DNA of 64,000 bases from Amyelois transitella (GCF_032362555.1 NC_083515.1:6979001-7043000), one strand, 5' to 3'; shown: positions 1-13,893, counted from the first letter of the stretch. Notes: generated from the sequence alone by a model not told the origin. Program-made: numbers and translations.

Positions 1-117
1 TTACATTTCGCACAAATAAAAAACATTAAACAACTATCAGTGACCCATAATTTGAACCTAAGCCTAAAGAACGTGCGTGGTAGTAGCGTAACCAGGATAA
101 TAACTAATAAATCATAC

Positions 118-3100
118 TAAAAACTGCAATGGAATCTGTAACCTCCTTTTTAATGTTGGTAAAAGTTGTAAAGAGATATTGTCACTGTACACTTCACTTA
201 CCGAAGCACTCCCAGCGATTGGTTTATTACACAACTCAATTAATTTCTCAGCTAGTTGCGTGAAATCGCCGACAAGTTTCAACATGTGCGGTTCTTTCAG
301 TCGTGGGTCTGAGAAAACGTCGGCGCACCGCTTCATGCGCTGAGGGTAACTGGATTTTATGACGCACATCATCATCCATAATGTATGTTGTGGGTACGCA
401 ATAATCAGCTTGACAATTATCGCTTTGAGTTGGAGGTATACCTGTTAAAATATGTTAGACATAAGAAATAGACTACGCTAAACAGACCATTTAACTATTG
501 GATTTTGTCGTGGGTTCAAGGTACACTAAAGTGCGTGGTAAAATTATCTGATTAAGTAAGTCTATCCAGTACATGCTTCCTCAATATCCTTCCACATTGA
601 TTGTACCACCAACATTTGTAACTAACGTTTTTTAGTTTTAATGTTAACCACACCGGAACTTTAGTAAGTACGCTGTTTTATAAACATAAAATTAATTTAC
701 ATTTTACAGTGAGGAAAATCTTTTTCAAATCTTGGTTAGCTCGTTCTACCCCCGAAGTACGCGCGACGCCGTTTTTATTGCGCGATAAACTATCGCTGTG
801 CCGTTTCACGTCATAATAAAAAGCGAAACAGCGATAGTTTTTGGCTGCTATAATACAAGGTAACGCTCTTCAGACCGTTTTGACTCTCTTTCTCTTCGCA
901 ATCTTGGTCGTAAACTGATCCAAGGTCTTCCCCTTAACGATACATCGGCACAAATGGAGACGTAAATCAAAATAATAATAATTACCTCTTTGACTGGATG
1001 GCAGATCCTCGACACTATTTGAGAGAAAGCTGTCAAATAAAGATATACGGGTAGCCTTTCAGAGTAGGTTTTTATGATTTCTGTCATTTGCGCCAGTACC
1101 GAGTGAGCGCTTGTGTCGGATGATGTTACCTCCATGTCTAACCTATAATTTAAAAAGTTTTATTAAGGTAGATCTTAAAAGTACTAATTTTTTACCATGT
1201 ATTACACGTTACTACCGTTCGAAATAGGATCACTTTAAAGGTAGTAAGAGAAGCCATCAAGTCACTAAAGAATAAAAGAACTTTCGAAATAAAAAAATCC
1301 AAGGATATATCTCTTGAATACTTATAAAGTCTATAAAAAAAAATATTTCATACCAAATGGACAGCATCCTGGGCATACTTTGATATAGATATTTGTGTCC
1401 GTACTGCAACGCTTTGCCGTAGCTATTTAGTGCGTACAAACGCCGGGTCCACACTAGGTTCATGTTTGACACATTATCAGTACCGCTCACTTTCTCGTAG
1501 TAAGTTCCGAGACACACCTGCATGAAAAACATGACACACGTAATTATAAAAAAATAATTAACCCAAAAATTAAGGGTTGCTTATCATTTTGATTTGTATA
1601 AGACTTGGTATAGGTATTAATAAATAATATTACTACATAATTTATGTACTCTGGATTGTTCTAAGAATATTTCATAAATGTACAATAAGTAAATTGGTTA
1701 TTTTTGGTTATTATTGGTTGGCAGTGTTGTATAAAAAAATCAGCAGCAGCAGGGGCTAGCTAGCTCGCGCGACGCCATTTTTATCGCGCGATAAACTATC
1801 GCTGTCCTTATTCACGTCATAATAAAAAGCGAACCTGCGATAGTATATCGCGCGATTAAAACGGCGTCCAAGCTATCGTTTATTTGTTGGTCAGTTTTAA
1901 AATATTCCTGAATGAACAATCGTCGAAGGCACATTATTGTAAACCATATTACGAACAAACGCCTTATAGATTAGGTGTTAAGCAATAGCCTTTAAATACT
2001 AAGTACGGTAAATCAAAAACTAACCAAACTTTTTTCCCATTGCTTGAAGACGTCAACGGAGTCTTTATAGTATCCTATGTTGACGTCCACGTCTACATTG
2101 GTTGTTTCATCGTTGTACTTTGCTATCAACAGCTTGGCTTTTGCGCATATTTTCCTGTAAAATAAAAACACATTATTAACGTAATTTTTATATACATCCC
2201 GTTCTTTTGGAGAGAAAGCAAACATTATAGTTGTATTTTATTTTCATGTCAACTTATCGGTTTAATGTAGTCTGACCTGGCCTTCCACCAGAGAGTCCCA
2301 GATTCGATCAAGATACATTTGCCTTGGCCTTCCCACTCCAATATTTTCATTCGCCTTGTATATTTGCTTAATTACTATCTATATTACTATTATCTACTTT
2401 CATTCTACTACTCAAGACTGGTATTACTTACCTCTATTCATTGTTAAGGTTTTCGGAATAGAAGTAGTCGAGCCCACGTCGTAGAATAGGAAAGGCTCTA
2501 TTATTTTGTTGACCCTGGGCCCAGTACCTGTCTTTCTATACAAACCAACAGCTTTCCTTACCTCTGTTCATTGTTGAGATTCCTAATGTCGGGATAGGAT
2601 TCGTCGAGTCGGCGTCGAAGAGTAGTGAAGGCGTGTTCGTGTTGACCTCGCGCCCAGTACATTTTAGCTTTCTCTATGAACAGCTGTTCCGGCTGGTATT
2701 CTTCGGCGTTAAGTATATACATGTATGACTGAAAGTTTAAACATTATGTCAATTTACAGGTAAAAAACCTGATAAATGTTGACCTTTGGTTTGTTTTAGT
2801 AGTAAGAAATACAAAAGATGCTAGTGAAACTCACTTTTTGTAGTTTATACATCTTCATGTATTTTATTTTTTTATTGTGTTTTATATTAAATAATGTAGT
2901 ACCTATGAACTATTAAATGCGACTATAATCTTGTAATTAATCAAAATATAAGAGTATGTATTCAAAATATAAAAGATTAAAATATAAACCTGTTGAAAAA
3001 TCCCCGCTTTTCTCGCGTGCTTAGCGCTTTGCAACCATAGATCCCCAATACATGCTTTCAGATTACTTGAAGTTGTCGGATGTGTTGGTTCCAGTAAGGT

Positions 3101-6100
3101 CTGTAAGGCGAAAATAAATTACTTGTTTTGGAACAAGTTCGAAAGAAGAATTCGAGAGAAATTGATCAATAACAGAGCTGTATTTTTGCTAACTTTACCT
3201 TATCATATATAGTTGATGCTGTATACAGTTTTCAACTTTATATCATCAGAAATAGGTTCATATTTAATGTCTGAACTAAATAGATACCTTAGATAAAAGA
3301 CGTTGCTTTGTTATAAAAAAAAGTATACCTGAGTTTGTTGCAACAATATTCTGCGCAGTCTGAGTAACGGTTCAATGGTCCTCACATCTGATTGCACAAC
3401 GGACAGACGCCGCCGCCATTCGTCTAGCAATTGATTTATAATGTCAGAGGCTTGGGAATCGCCGTCGTTCAATACTTTGAGCCTAAAAAGATATTTAAGT
3501 GAGAAAGAGTTTACAAGTAATTCACTTCAGGAAAGGTAGTGGGTCCCGATTCTCATGTAATCGAAAATGTCTCTTTTCAACAAAATTTCTAAATACTTTT
3601 AATTCTGAAGTATGCTTTCTACCCAGCATATAAATAAATATGTAGTTAGGTAGAGATACAAATAAATATGTATATGTAGTATGCTTACTACATATTTATT
3701 TATATCTCTGTGGGAACGCAAAACGGTAATATTAAGACATGTTGGAAGGTTAATATTTTATTTAATTACATATACCTACGTAAAGTACCCTAGTTTACCA
3801 ATCCCTTATTATCCTGAGTAAAAGTAAAAATGTAAAAGTATAAAATATTTATTTCGTCTACATAGGCACAGAAAAATTACAAAAAAAAATGTAGAAAATA
3901 TTGGTGGAGACTGGCGTCTGTTAAAGACTCAAAGTCAAAGACTGTCAAGCCTGTGTAACAGTACGCCATGCTCTCACAGCGGTTGAAAAAGTACATACAT
4001 TTCATAAATAGAACAATTTTTCTGAGTAGATAAGGAATGTGAGAAATTACGAGCAATACAGCTGAACAAAGTCATTTAGTCTTTGCAAGATTATTGTGTG
4101 ACAAATTCATACACATTTCTAGGTATATTATTGCTGTTTAATTATGTCTTATTTTAAAACTCATGAATGTGCAAAAATTAATACACACTGAACAACTTAT
4201 TTGTTCTAAAACTTTCTTACCTCCTTAAAACTTCCTCGGCATGTCCGGCCTCACTCACAATGTGAAGTCCAAGCACACTTTGGTATCCACTGCGCAGTGC
4301 GTTTTCGCCTTTACTTTCTCCGTCCATCTGAGCCAGCAATCTATTCGTGGCGTCTTTACATGACGTTTGAAAAACTATCTGATCTTGAGAACGATATGCT
4401 AGGAGGATACGACCCATTAGTAAACCCCAGTTTTCGCGACAGGCCGGCTGGAAAACAGATCTAATTAGTAACAATTCAACAAACATTTGAAAAACTTGGG
4501 TGTTCACATGTATTGGCATTTATGATTAACTGACTCTCAGACTCAGATAGTCGTCGAAGGCGGACGTCCTTCTAGAGAAGGAAATTTAAATTGAATTGCT
4601 ATCAATTATCAGGGAAATCGAAGAGTATCATATTGAAAAAAAAATTAGAGCATTGGCAGTATTAGTAACGTTTTGTGTCGGATCCCCAAATTTTCAGCTG
4701 ATATATATTATTGAGAATAAAAAAGAGTAAAATTTTATTCCGCCAAATCGTGTCATGTAATGAAATTAAATGGTTACTGTATAAATATTTACCACTGGTT
4801 TGCTCGCAAGGTCTTCTAGTTGTTCAAAGCGACCAAGCCGCCATAGTGGTTCCGCAGCCAGTTCCATCATACTATCTTCAGATTCATGTTCACTGAGCAA
4901 GCGATACGCTGTGAACGGCTGGTCTAATCCTAAGTAGCAGTCTATCATACCCTAGAGAAATTATTGATTTATTTTTAAGAACCCTTAAGCAGTTAGTGGA
5001 TTATCATATTATTCTTCCATACTGGATTAACCTGATAACTAAAATCCTGAGCTAAGGCTGAATAAAATACACGGAGAAATGTTAATATTCAACAACCTAC
5101 GTTATATCGCTCCTTGAACCGTGCTCCATCTTTTCTCCAGCTATTATCGAATATATATCGATAAGTTTAAGACATTTGATGTTCAATTACTACGACAAAA
5201 ACTATCTACTGAAAATGTCGACGCTATATCGATGGGCACAGTTATGGGCGTATTTATTTTTCACATACTTGGTTCAAGGTCATCATTACACAATGTTAGT
5301 TCATACGTAAGTAAAACAACTAACCTGCAGACTATTCCTATCCAGCTGACCTTCTTGTGCCAACCTCTCATAGCAGAGGGCGGCGTCTTGCAAACGACCG
5401 GTCACCACCTGGGCCAATATCAACTCCTTCAAAGATGGCTCCTCCCGTTTTATTGATAGTATACCTGGAGTAACAATTAATGGAAAAAATAATGCCAGTA
5501 GTATGTAGTTACCAGCACTTTAGAATAGTACCACTTCATATCTTTCCTATGATGACATAAGGGATTGGCTTATAAACTTAATATTACTCTTGTAGGCGAC
5601 GGGCTGGCAAAGTATTCACATTATTTTCTCAAATTTAATATCATAAATACCCCCGTTTTTTAGATTTAATGTCGTACAGTTAATATCACATAACACAAGA
5701 AATATACGAGTACTATAAGCTTTCAAGACTGTTGGCTCTGTCTACCCCGTAAGGGATATAGACGTGATGATATGTATGTATGTATGTTTAAGCTTTCAAA
5801 AAATATCAATCTGTATAATTGGTTATTCATTTACTAACTATGCCCTCGGCCTTACCAGCGGACATTCAGTCTAATTTTTTTTCTCCCAACAATATCGGGA
5901 ATATCCCACCCTAATGACAAATTTAATGTTTGTATGTCAAGTTGTTTTTAAATTTTTGCTATCATATTTGTAAATTTATTCTAACCCGCAACGCTATCTG
6001 GCTCATCCAGCAAAGCATATATCTCCGCCAACAAAGACAACTGTTCCTGCATCTGACTCGGATTTTCGTCCATATACAGCTCGAGATATTGCAACGCCCG

Positions 6101-9100
6101 CTCCAGTTCGCCGCAAAGGAAATTCCCGCGAGCTATGGTTAACTTGTCGAATTTCTCCAAAAAAGATGATATAGCCCTGAAAGATGAGGAATAGTAGTAA
6201 AGCAAGCAATTATTTTTTTACAAAGATACATTCTATGAACTTTTACCCTGTTCTCAGTATTCTGTGTTAAATAACATTTTTGCTTCGTGTTTATAAATGT
6301 ATCCTGGCAGATGCTCATAGACGCACCTCAGGCTCTTCTCCAAAGATGTGAGGAAGCAACCGGGACTAACACCAAAAAAATGATAAATCATGTTTATGAA
6401 AGTTATTGACCAAAACTGTATGCAATATGAGAAACACAAATTTATATCTCATTTCTCATATTCCAGCTTACTCACTTGTAATTGTCGTTCTCCAGCGGCC
6501 GCTGTTTTGAATGACACCATTCAAGGAGCCATCTATTTAGGAAGTCCAATAAAGTGTATACGGTTTTGCTACACTTGCTCTGAAATGAAGTATTCAAAAT
6601 TAGGATTATATTCTGACATGAAAAAATCTGGCAACATAAAATAACATAAATTATCGAAAAGAAGCTCCTTCCGTACTGTAAATAAAAAGTAGTATAGGTA
6701 TTGTATTATTACTAGCGCCAAAATCTTACACTCTCAATAAAACTACAATAGCTAACCTGGTTTCCTTCCTCGGTTTGAACAGATATAACGCTAGGAGTCA
6801 TTCTGATATGTCGCAACATTTTGTATCTAGATCTTTCTGTAGCTACGTGGATATTCTCAAAGTTCTCCAGACCTGTAAAAATATTAATTCCATCGAACAC
6901 AAAAAGTTAAGAAGTTGCCATTTTTATTGAGCTTATGATTATTTCAAAAAATTAAGTATACGACAATGAGATGAGAATATGTATTCGACAGGCGTCGTTA
7001 CGAAGGTAGACAATAATAGAGTAGATTCTTGCGATGATATGGATTTGTGCTTCTCCAACTTTTAAGACTTTATGGGCGAGTTCAACTAGCCCATCCAACT
7101 ACAAAAATTAACTTTAATTATTAATTAGATAAATAAAAACACCTTATATACCGCTCAAAGCAAGGGAGGCGTTCGTTTTTTTTGGTTTTGGTGTTAGAGT
7201 CGCGCCCGATCCCGAGACGATTTTACAGTCAAAAATTCATGCTTTTCTGTGAAAGGAGGATGAAAGCTAACCACTATGAATAACAGACAGGCAAGGACAG
7301 CTGACCCCCAATGAAGTGAAAAGACTGAGGGAAAAAAAGGTAGCTTACCTATAACGGCTAACATCTCTTCTTGTATATATTGGTTATTGGTTTTCGACAT
7401 CACAGCATGCAACAAAGCGTAGGGCAGAAAAAGGAATAATGTTCTGACGTCACGCCTCATGCTCGGGTGAACAGTGCGCAGGAGTTCTCGAATATTCTCC
7501 GATTCTATCAGAGGAATTAATTGGCCAGCCCAGCTGAAACAAAAAGTTAATAAAAATACACAATCAAAAGTAGGTATGACTTAATTTAAATTTAAAAAGA
7601 TAACGTAGCCGTCATTAAAATATCGACCTAAACGAAATTCAATCAAAATTAATGAATAGGTTTGATATATACATATACTTTTAACTACAGAAGAATATCA
7701 TACCTTTTTTTAATAACCAATCTTGGGATTGAAACGAAATAAAAAATGGCGAAACTTACTTGTGAGCCCATTCCAGAAAAGTAGTAGCATATGCAGAGCC
7801 AAAAAGAGGATGGGCCTTCTTAGGTTGTGATGGGTATGCCAAGGTATATCTGTAAGAAATACACGTTAATTTTCTTTCAATCAAAAACCTCAACCTCAAT
7901 GAACGAATGAAATCTATTTTTCCATATGAAAAGGGTTTATATATTTCGATGGTATTATGGATAACAGATCACCTGTTCAGCCTTTGTCTTAGCATGCTAA
8001 TATACTTTTAATATCTATATTTCTATTTTTTTCCACTGACCTTGAGCTAAGCAACGGAAACATAATCTGATGCATATGCTCCGGAAAACTGTCCCACACT
8101 TCTTTTTTACTACCACTGGGAGATATATCATAAATCTTTAATATTTCTTGAATTGTAAGTGCGTAACAGTCCATATTCTGAAATGAAAATCACAATCCCT
8201 TTATAACGTCATACAGCTGAATGTGCCTCTCAGTCTTTTCGAGACTGTTGGCTGTGTCTAGTCTTCTGCGTAACGGATAAAGACGTGATTATATGTATTT
8301 TTGTATAAAAAAGAAATTATAGGTTCTCAAAACTCGAAAAGCTTAAAATAAGTGTGATCTCAACACAATCATAGTTGCAAGTAATCTGGCAGTTACTGAA
8401 AGCTTTAGAATATCAAGCTCTGAGCCCACGTAGTAGAATGACGCCTAGCAGATACCGTACACGGTTAGGTATATCAAAATTCAGATTGTGGCACTAGCAC
8501 CATTATTGTCAGGTACTGAACGTACCATAGTATCTTTCTCATACTGGAACGCTCTAGTAAGCTCCACGAGTGCTGTGGCGGCGAAACAGTTGTCGGCTAT
8601 AGAGAAGGCGAAGGGTGAGCGCGCTGTGTTCACGTACTGCCTTGGCAAGTGACCTGCCTCTATGGCGCCCAACTGGCCTAGGCAGGCCCCACTGGTACTA
8701 CTCACTTTCATGTCAGAATCTTTGCAACCTGAAAACATAAGTATTTTTTGTCATATGCACATTTAAGGCAAGAATAAAAAATTACGATGGAAAGGGAAGG
8801 AATGTACAAACGTACCTGGAACAACAAATTGGGGATGTTCTGAGAAAGTTTAGGATAAGCGTAGGTCAGCCTTTAGCCGACATGGAGCAATGTAATTATT
8901 GATTAATATGGATGAAGCAAAAGAAATATAATGAGATTGTGCCACGTGAAAAGCATTAGTCTGAGAAAGGAAAAGCAGAATCTGTCTACCTATCCATGAA
9001 AGAAGTGTCATTATAAGTATACGAGTAGTTTGCATTTTTTATAGTTTCATTAAAAGTGACACAAAAATAACCATAATTTTTACTTTAAGATTTTTCATTG

Positions 9101-12100
9101 GTAAAATATGGATTACAAATATGGCATACTCACCGAGTAACAAAGAGTCTATGAGCTCTACAACAATGGGATCAATGTTTTTACCACCAAATATAGCTTT
9201 ATGAATCTCTGTTCTGTTGCTCTTCAGTAATTTGTCCAAATGAGAAAATGCGTTTGCCTTAATTGCTGGTATATCTTGATTCAGATGTTGCAAGTACCAC
9301 TTTATCTTATCCAAAAAACCTTCAGGTTGTGTTCTTCGTACGTGCTTCTTTATTACCATTTTAACTTTCTCGGTAATGTTTGTATCTTCCAAAAAGAATA
9401 AGTCTGAAATATGTGAACTTAACAAGTTTTCATTACTCAGTATTAAATACTGAAATATTTTGTTTATTTCGTGCGGCGCATACTCGAATTGCTGCAGTAA
9501 GGACACTGCTAAATTAGATAGAAGAGGACCCAAAGATATGCTGTCGATGTTATGAATGAACGCTGCCCACGCTTCAGCTAAAACCTTCGGAAATTCTTTG
9601 ACCAATGGAAGGGCTGATCTTAGTGTCGCTAATACTTTAAACCTCAAAGGTGTGATGTACTTTACTCCCATCAATTGCATTATATCAGGGAAACTCGTTA
9701 AGGCTTTTCGTTTCACAGATAAAGCTACTTTAACATTAACCAGTTTATGATCAAAATATGCCAATACTCCTAAGAATTTAGGATTCAAGAAATCAGCTAT
9801 CTGAGTGGTACTCATACCCATGCTTCCAGTAGGCGTAGACACGTCAGGATCATGACATGCTAAGTATCTACATGCATTCAAAACTTTTTCAGGATTACAA
9901 CAGTATTGTAATAGAAACTCTGTTAGAATCACCCTAAAATGTCTTTTTATTAAATTTAGAACCGACATTTTTGTTAGTCTTTCTATTATTTCATTACATT
10001 TCTTGAGCACATCTTTGGAATCGTTCAAGTAAACATAGACGTAAATGTGCGGAAATCTTTCCGACAGAAAGTCTGATACGGAACATTGTACCAATGATGC
10101 TATTTCCTCAACCATTGAGGGCACTTCTTTTACGGTCACCGCATATGGTATGAGATAGGGCAAAAAATGGTGGACGTCTTTCGAAATGAAATCTCTATAA
10201 CCAACAAAACCAAATGCTCTGACGACTTTTAGAAGATATATGGCAAAATCTTTTCCGTTATAAAGACTACATTCCACAAATAACTTGCAATAATCCTTCT
10301 TATATCTGTGGTATATCTGATTGGGAGTGTAATTATGAAACTCTGATATCTCCCTTAAAAAAATCACAGCTTTTGGTGCTAGACCGCATTGTGGGTGCAT
10401 AATAAAGTACACTAACAACTTGGTGACAGGAAGTATAACTTTTTCGTTGCTACACAATCCGAGTTCTTGTATTAGGTTCAATGTTTCAGTCTGTTGATTG
10501 TAGTCTATGCTTTCCAAACATGTCCTTGTGGCTTTTACTAGCAAATTGATGCATGTGTTTAAAGCCGTATCTCTCTGTAGTTTCCAGTCTTCATCAACAT
10601 TATCCTGCAAACATATACATTACATTATAGATACATTAAATAAAACAGAAATGGAAAAACATACATACGAAATTATATTATATTATTATATGCTTTATGT
10701 GGCAGGTACAAATTAGGACATAGGTAATAAAGAATAACAGTTAGTCAAACATACAATAGAATAATTACAAGAGTTTGTATTGTCAGGGCGTTATATAATA
10801 AGATAACAGATATTATATTTATTTTAAAAAAACTTATTATAAGTACATACCAAGTTCCCGTTTATAAAAGGTTTAAATGCCTTTAAAATTTTTGAGCTAT
10901 TTTCAATGGTTATAAGGCTAGATGGCACTCCATAGTTGAAAACATAAAAATGATAACAAAATCTTTCAATAAGATTCCAATATTCACTATTGTCTATATG
11001 ATTGTATTGTTTCGGATTAAGAAATTTCGCAAATAAATTCTTCATGCCTGTTATGGTTGAAATATTGGTGGCAGAATTTTTATTGCTTGCCGAAACGATT
11101 TTCATGGCAATTTCTAAATGCTTTACTAGCTCATGACAATTAGAGCATACAACACTTATACATAAGACATTATTCTTATATATGACATGGCCATTAGTAT
11201 TATCTTTAGGGTTTATTACAACTTCATATGAGCCTAGTGTCATACAAGCAAGTGCTGGCAGGATCTTGACGATTTCTTTCTGCACTTCTTCATCCTTTGT
11301 CAAAAAGGCTGGCATGAGAATTTCACTTATCAGTTTACTTGCTGAGAAAGTTTTAGCAATTAAAAGTATGGGGCATAAAGGTATAATCTGAAATTAAAGA
11401 TATGGTTAGTGTTGAAGTTGTGAAGTTGAATATAAAAACCTATGAATGGACAGCTAAACTAGGTTTTACCTGTTTGTAGTTATAAATTGTTTTATTTCTT
11501 GTAAAGTAGTTTAACAATACTGCTGTGGTTTGATTCCAATCTTCATTAAATTTATTTCTTATAATAATTTTTGAGATCATCAAATATTTCAGCATTACTG
11601 TCATATTATACTCTGTAGTTGAAAGAAATCTTTCCATATGTTGTGGTGGAGTTTGCAAGCATAGAATTTGTAAAATGTTGTCCATGACACCTTCACATGC
11701 TCTATCGCTCATAACAATAAGTGTTATAACAAAATCAAATATTACTTGCAATGGATGCAAGAGTTGTACATCACCAACCAATTTATGTCTTGCTATTCCT
11801 ATTATTTGAAATAAATTATTCCAAGACTCTTTAATCAAATTCGAATCAAGGATATAAGTGAGCTCAAAGTTGTTTTTATTAGATTTTATATCTTTACTTC
11901 TCACAAATACATTGAACAAGATATGTAGAGAAGCTGAACACTTATGTAGTAAATTAGATACATCCGATCCACTATTGTATAAACTCCTACGATTTTCTGT
12001 ATACTTCAATTCATTTCTGTATACTTGCAAAACTAGAGTGAAATACCCATTGTTACTTAACATATTACTCCCTGGAAAACATATTGCTTCTCCAGCATTT

Positions 12101-13893
12101 TCCCAATTTTTAATATAATTAACTATGTTTGTTATGTAATACTCTGACAATGCATATATATCATCTCCGGACAGTTCATTCAAATTTAAATATTCTTGTG
12201 GTAGATCCAATTTTTTTATAAGCAAGAGACAGAAATTTCTTAATGACAATTTATCAAAATCTTTAATTTTTGTGAATATATTATTGGGTGTGACAATTAA
12301 AGCACATATATTAAATATAGACTCTTTATATTCGTTTCTGAGATTACGGTCACCAATCCTCAGCAAACATTCTGTAATTTCAATCAAATTCTTCAAATCT
12401 GTTACTTTTATAGTACCATTATCATATAATACCTCACAAGATTTCATCAAAGCTTCAGTGCATACAAGCAATTCTTGGAATATATTTGGAAATATTTCAG
12501 AGAATCTGTTTATTGACACTTCATCATGATTCTTTATTAAATCTGAGTAAAATTTAAGTGAAGCTAACTTTAAATCAATATTACAATATTCAATTATGTA
12601 TATAACCTCATTGAATAGTACATCATACTTCTCTTTATTCTTTTCTATTTTTAATGAATCAGTAGGGATGCTTTCAGAAAGTAGATTCAAAGTCAATTTG
12701 ATCATTGCCTCACATGTTTCTATGTTCAAAATAGAAACAAATATTGGTTGCAAATTCAGCTCTGTATTGGGAATGTCAACAACTGGAGGTTTAAAATTTT
12801 CAAGTATAAGCACTGGTGGTCTCTCATCTAAGCCCTTCTGTGGATAGTTCTTATAAAAACCAACTAGTTTCTTCAGTATATCAGCATATTCTGAATGCAA
12901 GTTCTCATAAAATGATGCACCATTAACACATAATATGTTCAATATTTTTAACTGTGCATCTTTACTAGGCAAATGTATCCTAAAATACAATAAAAAAAGA
13001 TAAGCTTATTTGTACATAAATTATAAAAAAATACCTAAAGACTATCTCTACTATTGTATATTGTTACTAATTAAATACTTTTTTAAGCATGTGATAAAAT
13101 AATACTTATAAATTTTCAAGCAATGTAATTTGAGAACAGAAAAATTGGATATGTTTTAATACTCACCTATGTAACTCCTTGACTGACCACACATAAAATA
13201 ATCTTCCTAGAAGCCATGTATTAAAGGCACTATAATATGAGTCGGGATATTTAGAAGACCCTACCCGAGGAACCAGAACTTCTGAAAAATCACTGAAAAG
13301 TACAATGTTTTAAAGAATAAGAATAAGTATGTATGTAGGCACTATAATATGAGTCTAGATATTTAGAAGACCCTACCCAAGGAACCAGAACTTTTGAAAA
13401 ATCACTGAAAAGTACAATGTTTGAAAGAATAAGAATAAGTATGTAGGTCTCAAACTTACTAGCCCTAGTTCAATATTCAAAAACTCATTTAGAAAGTAGC
13501 CATAGGCCTCAATCTGTGCAAAGCTAAATAAATATGGGACAATTCACCTTATTTACTCTTATTTTAACGACATGTATAATATCATAAGTTAATTATATTA
13601 TGCCTACCGAAATATAGAACTCAAAAGTACATAAGGAACTCTGAAATATATACGGAATATGGGACTCAAATAAATACATTTTATAGATACGTTGAACTTT
13701 AGGATTGCCTTTTTTGACTGGTTAAGTATATCAAAAATATGGATAGTAAGACCTACCCAGATAACTTTAAAATTGAAGTAAGTAATCTTTCAAGCCCATC
13801 AGCAGCATGATCCAGATTGTTGAAAAGAACCATTGTAGGCGCATTAAACATTTGCCAAACAGTAAAAGGACCATCTTGATTCTCATCTTCCAT
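118..13893 (-). CDS. ATR: Serine/threonine-protein kinase ATR (mei-41 orthologue), N-terminal 2,180 codons; 3' end off the window
   Basis: PIKK-family kinase that signals replication stress and single-stranded DNA in the nucleus, working with ATRIP. I assembled 22 exons by GT/AG sites and reading phase: 13757-13893, 13167-13292, 11470-12979, 10851-11387, 9134-10604, 8526-8728, 8041-8177, 7760-7849, 7349-7533, 6757-6872, 6476-6579, 5986-6176, 5325-5464, 4793-4951, 4221-4447, 3329-3482, 2990-3100, 2562-2728, 2025-2154, 1354-1517, 986-1142, 118-441. The coding sum is 6,540 nt. Family resemblance is strong: MHPQCGLAPKAV in exon 5, CLGQLGAIEAG in exon 6, IYQSMPRML-like YLYQSMPRML in exon 20, YLTAFSQIVSRICH in exon 21 and ELCNKP in exon 22. 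HEAT-type repeats fill residues 1-1500 and the FAT region about 1510-2170. The kinase and FATC domains would follow to the left. The ATG at 13891-13893 is the first in frame. The donor of exon 22 could instead be at 202, but reading on to 118 aligns better with the family. Confidence 0.93.
755..842. mobile_element. R3 foldback element copy (partial)
   Basis: A CGCGCGACGCCGTTTTTATT block is followed by GCGCGATAAACTATCGCTG, then CACGTCATAATAAAAAGCG and CAGCGATAGTTTTT. The second half is partly the reverse complement of the first. The same blocks recur near 1.8, 40.3 and 57.6 kb. Confidence 0.7.
1745..1880. mobile_element. R3 foldback element, fullest copy
   Basis: The ends are imperfect inverted repeats of about 25 bp (GACGCCATTTTTATCGCGCG against the complement of CGCGCGATTAAAACGGCGTC). 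Internal inverted blocks ACTATCGCTG and TGCGATAGT flank CACGTCATAATAAAAAGCG. No coding capacity is visible. This looks like a non-autonomous foldback DNA element in ATR intron 19. Confidence 0.75.
2432..2558 (-). pseudogene. Decayed tandem partial copy of ATR exon 18
   Basis: This intronic stretch lies directly downstream of ATR exon 18 and repeats its 3' portion with a period of about 130 bp. Shared blocks include TACTGGGC, the arginine-rich LRRxLD segment, CTTAACAATGAA or CTCAACAATGAA, and the AG|GTAAG donor. The copy has a TAG where the exon has CAG. It begins mid-exon, so it lacks the original acceptor and is unlikely to be a working exon. Confidence 0.8.
3653..3708. repeat. AT-rich inverted repeat in ATR intron 15
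   Basis: The outer arms GAGATA and TATCTC enclose AAATAAATATGTA and its complement. There is one mismatch and a 6-nt insertion in the left arm. It is probably a small MITE remnant or a microsatellite-derived palindrome. Confidence 0.5.
5563..5793 (+). mobile_element. R1 short dispersed repeat (interrupted)
   Basis: AAGGGATTGGCTTATAAACT and TAGGCGACGGGCTGGCAA are separated by unrelated sequence from the tail CAAGACTGTTGGCTCTG. The copy ends in an ATGTATGT run. It lies in ATR intron 12. Confidence 0.75.
6290..6378 (+). mobile_element. R2 dispersed repeat fragment in ATR intron 11
   Basis: The blocks CACCTCAGGCTCTTCTCC and GAAGCAACCGGGACTAAC match repeats near 14.6, 18.4, 26.6 and 37.4 kb. On the minus strand it gives a 62-residue open frame that mimics an exon. 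Exon 11 joins exon 12 in phase without it, and the joined protein aligns with the family. Confidence 0.7.
8218..8303 (+). mobile_element. R1 repeat, 3' fragment
   Basis: It carries the R1 tail blocks CAGTCTTTTCGAGACTGTTG and TAACGGATAAAGACGTGATT in ATR intron 6. Confidence 0.65.
13226..13449. repeat. Tandem duplication (112-bp period) spanning part of ATR exon 2 and adjoining intron
   Basis: Two near-identical units start at about 13226 and 13338. Each contains CACTATAATATGAGTC, TTTAGAAGACCCTACCC and AATCACTGAAAAGTACAATG. The left unit includes the working exon 2 and its acceptor. The right unit keeps an acceptor-like CTTTTCAG on the minus strand but lacks the exon's donor end, so it is a truncated exon copy in intron 1. 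Confidence 0.9.

Noticed and set aside
7020..7100. Minus-strand frame starting LDGLVELAHK as an extra ATR exon
   Set aside because: It opens directly after a stop codon, its phase does not fit exon 9, and exon 9 joins exon 10 in phase with family-like sequence. It is probably a repeat remnant (its continuation reads like a dispersed element).
7194..7348. Continuation of ATR exon 9 frame past 7349
   Set aside because: A GTAAGC donor ends the exon at 7349. The downstream residues are unlike ATR.
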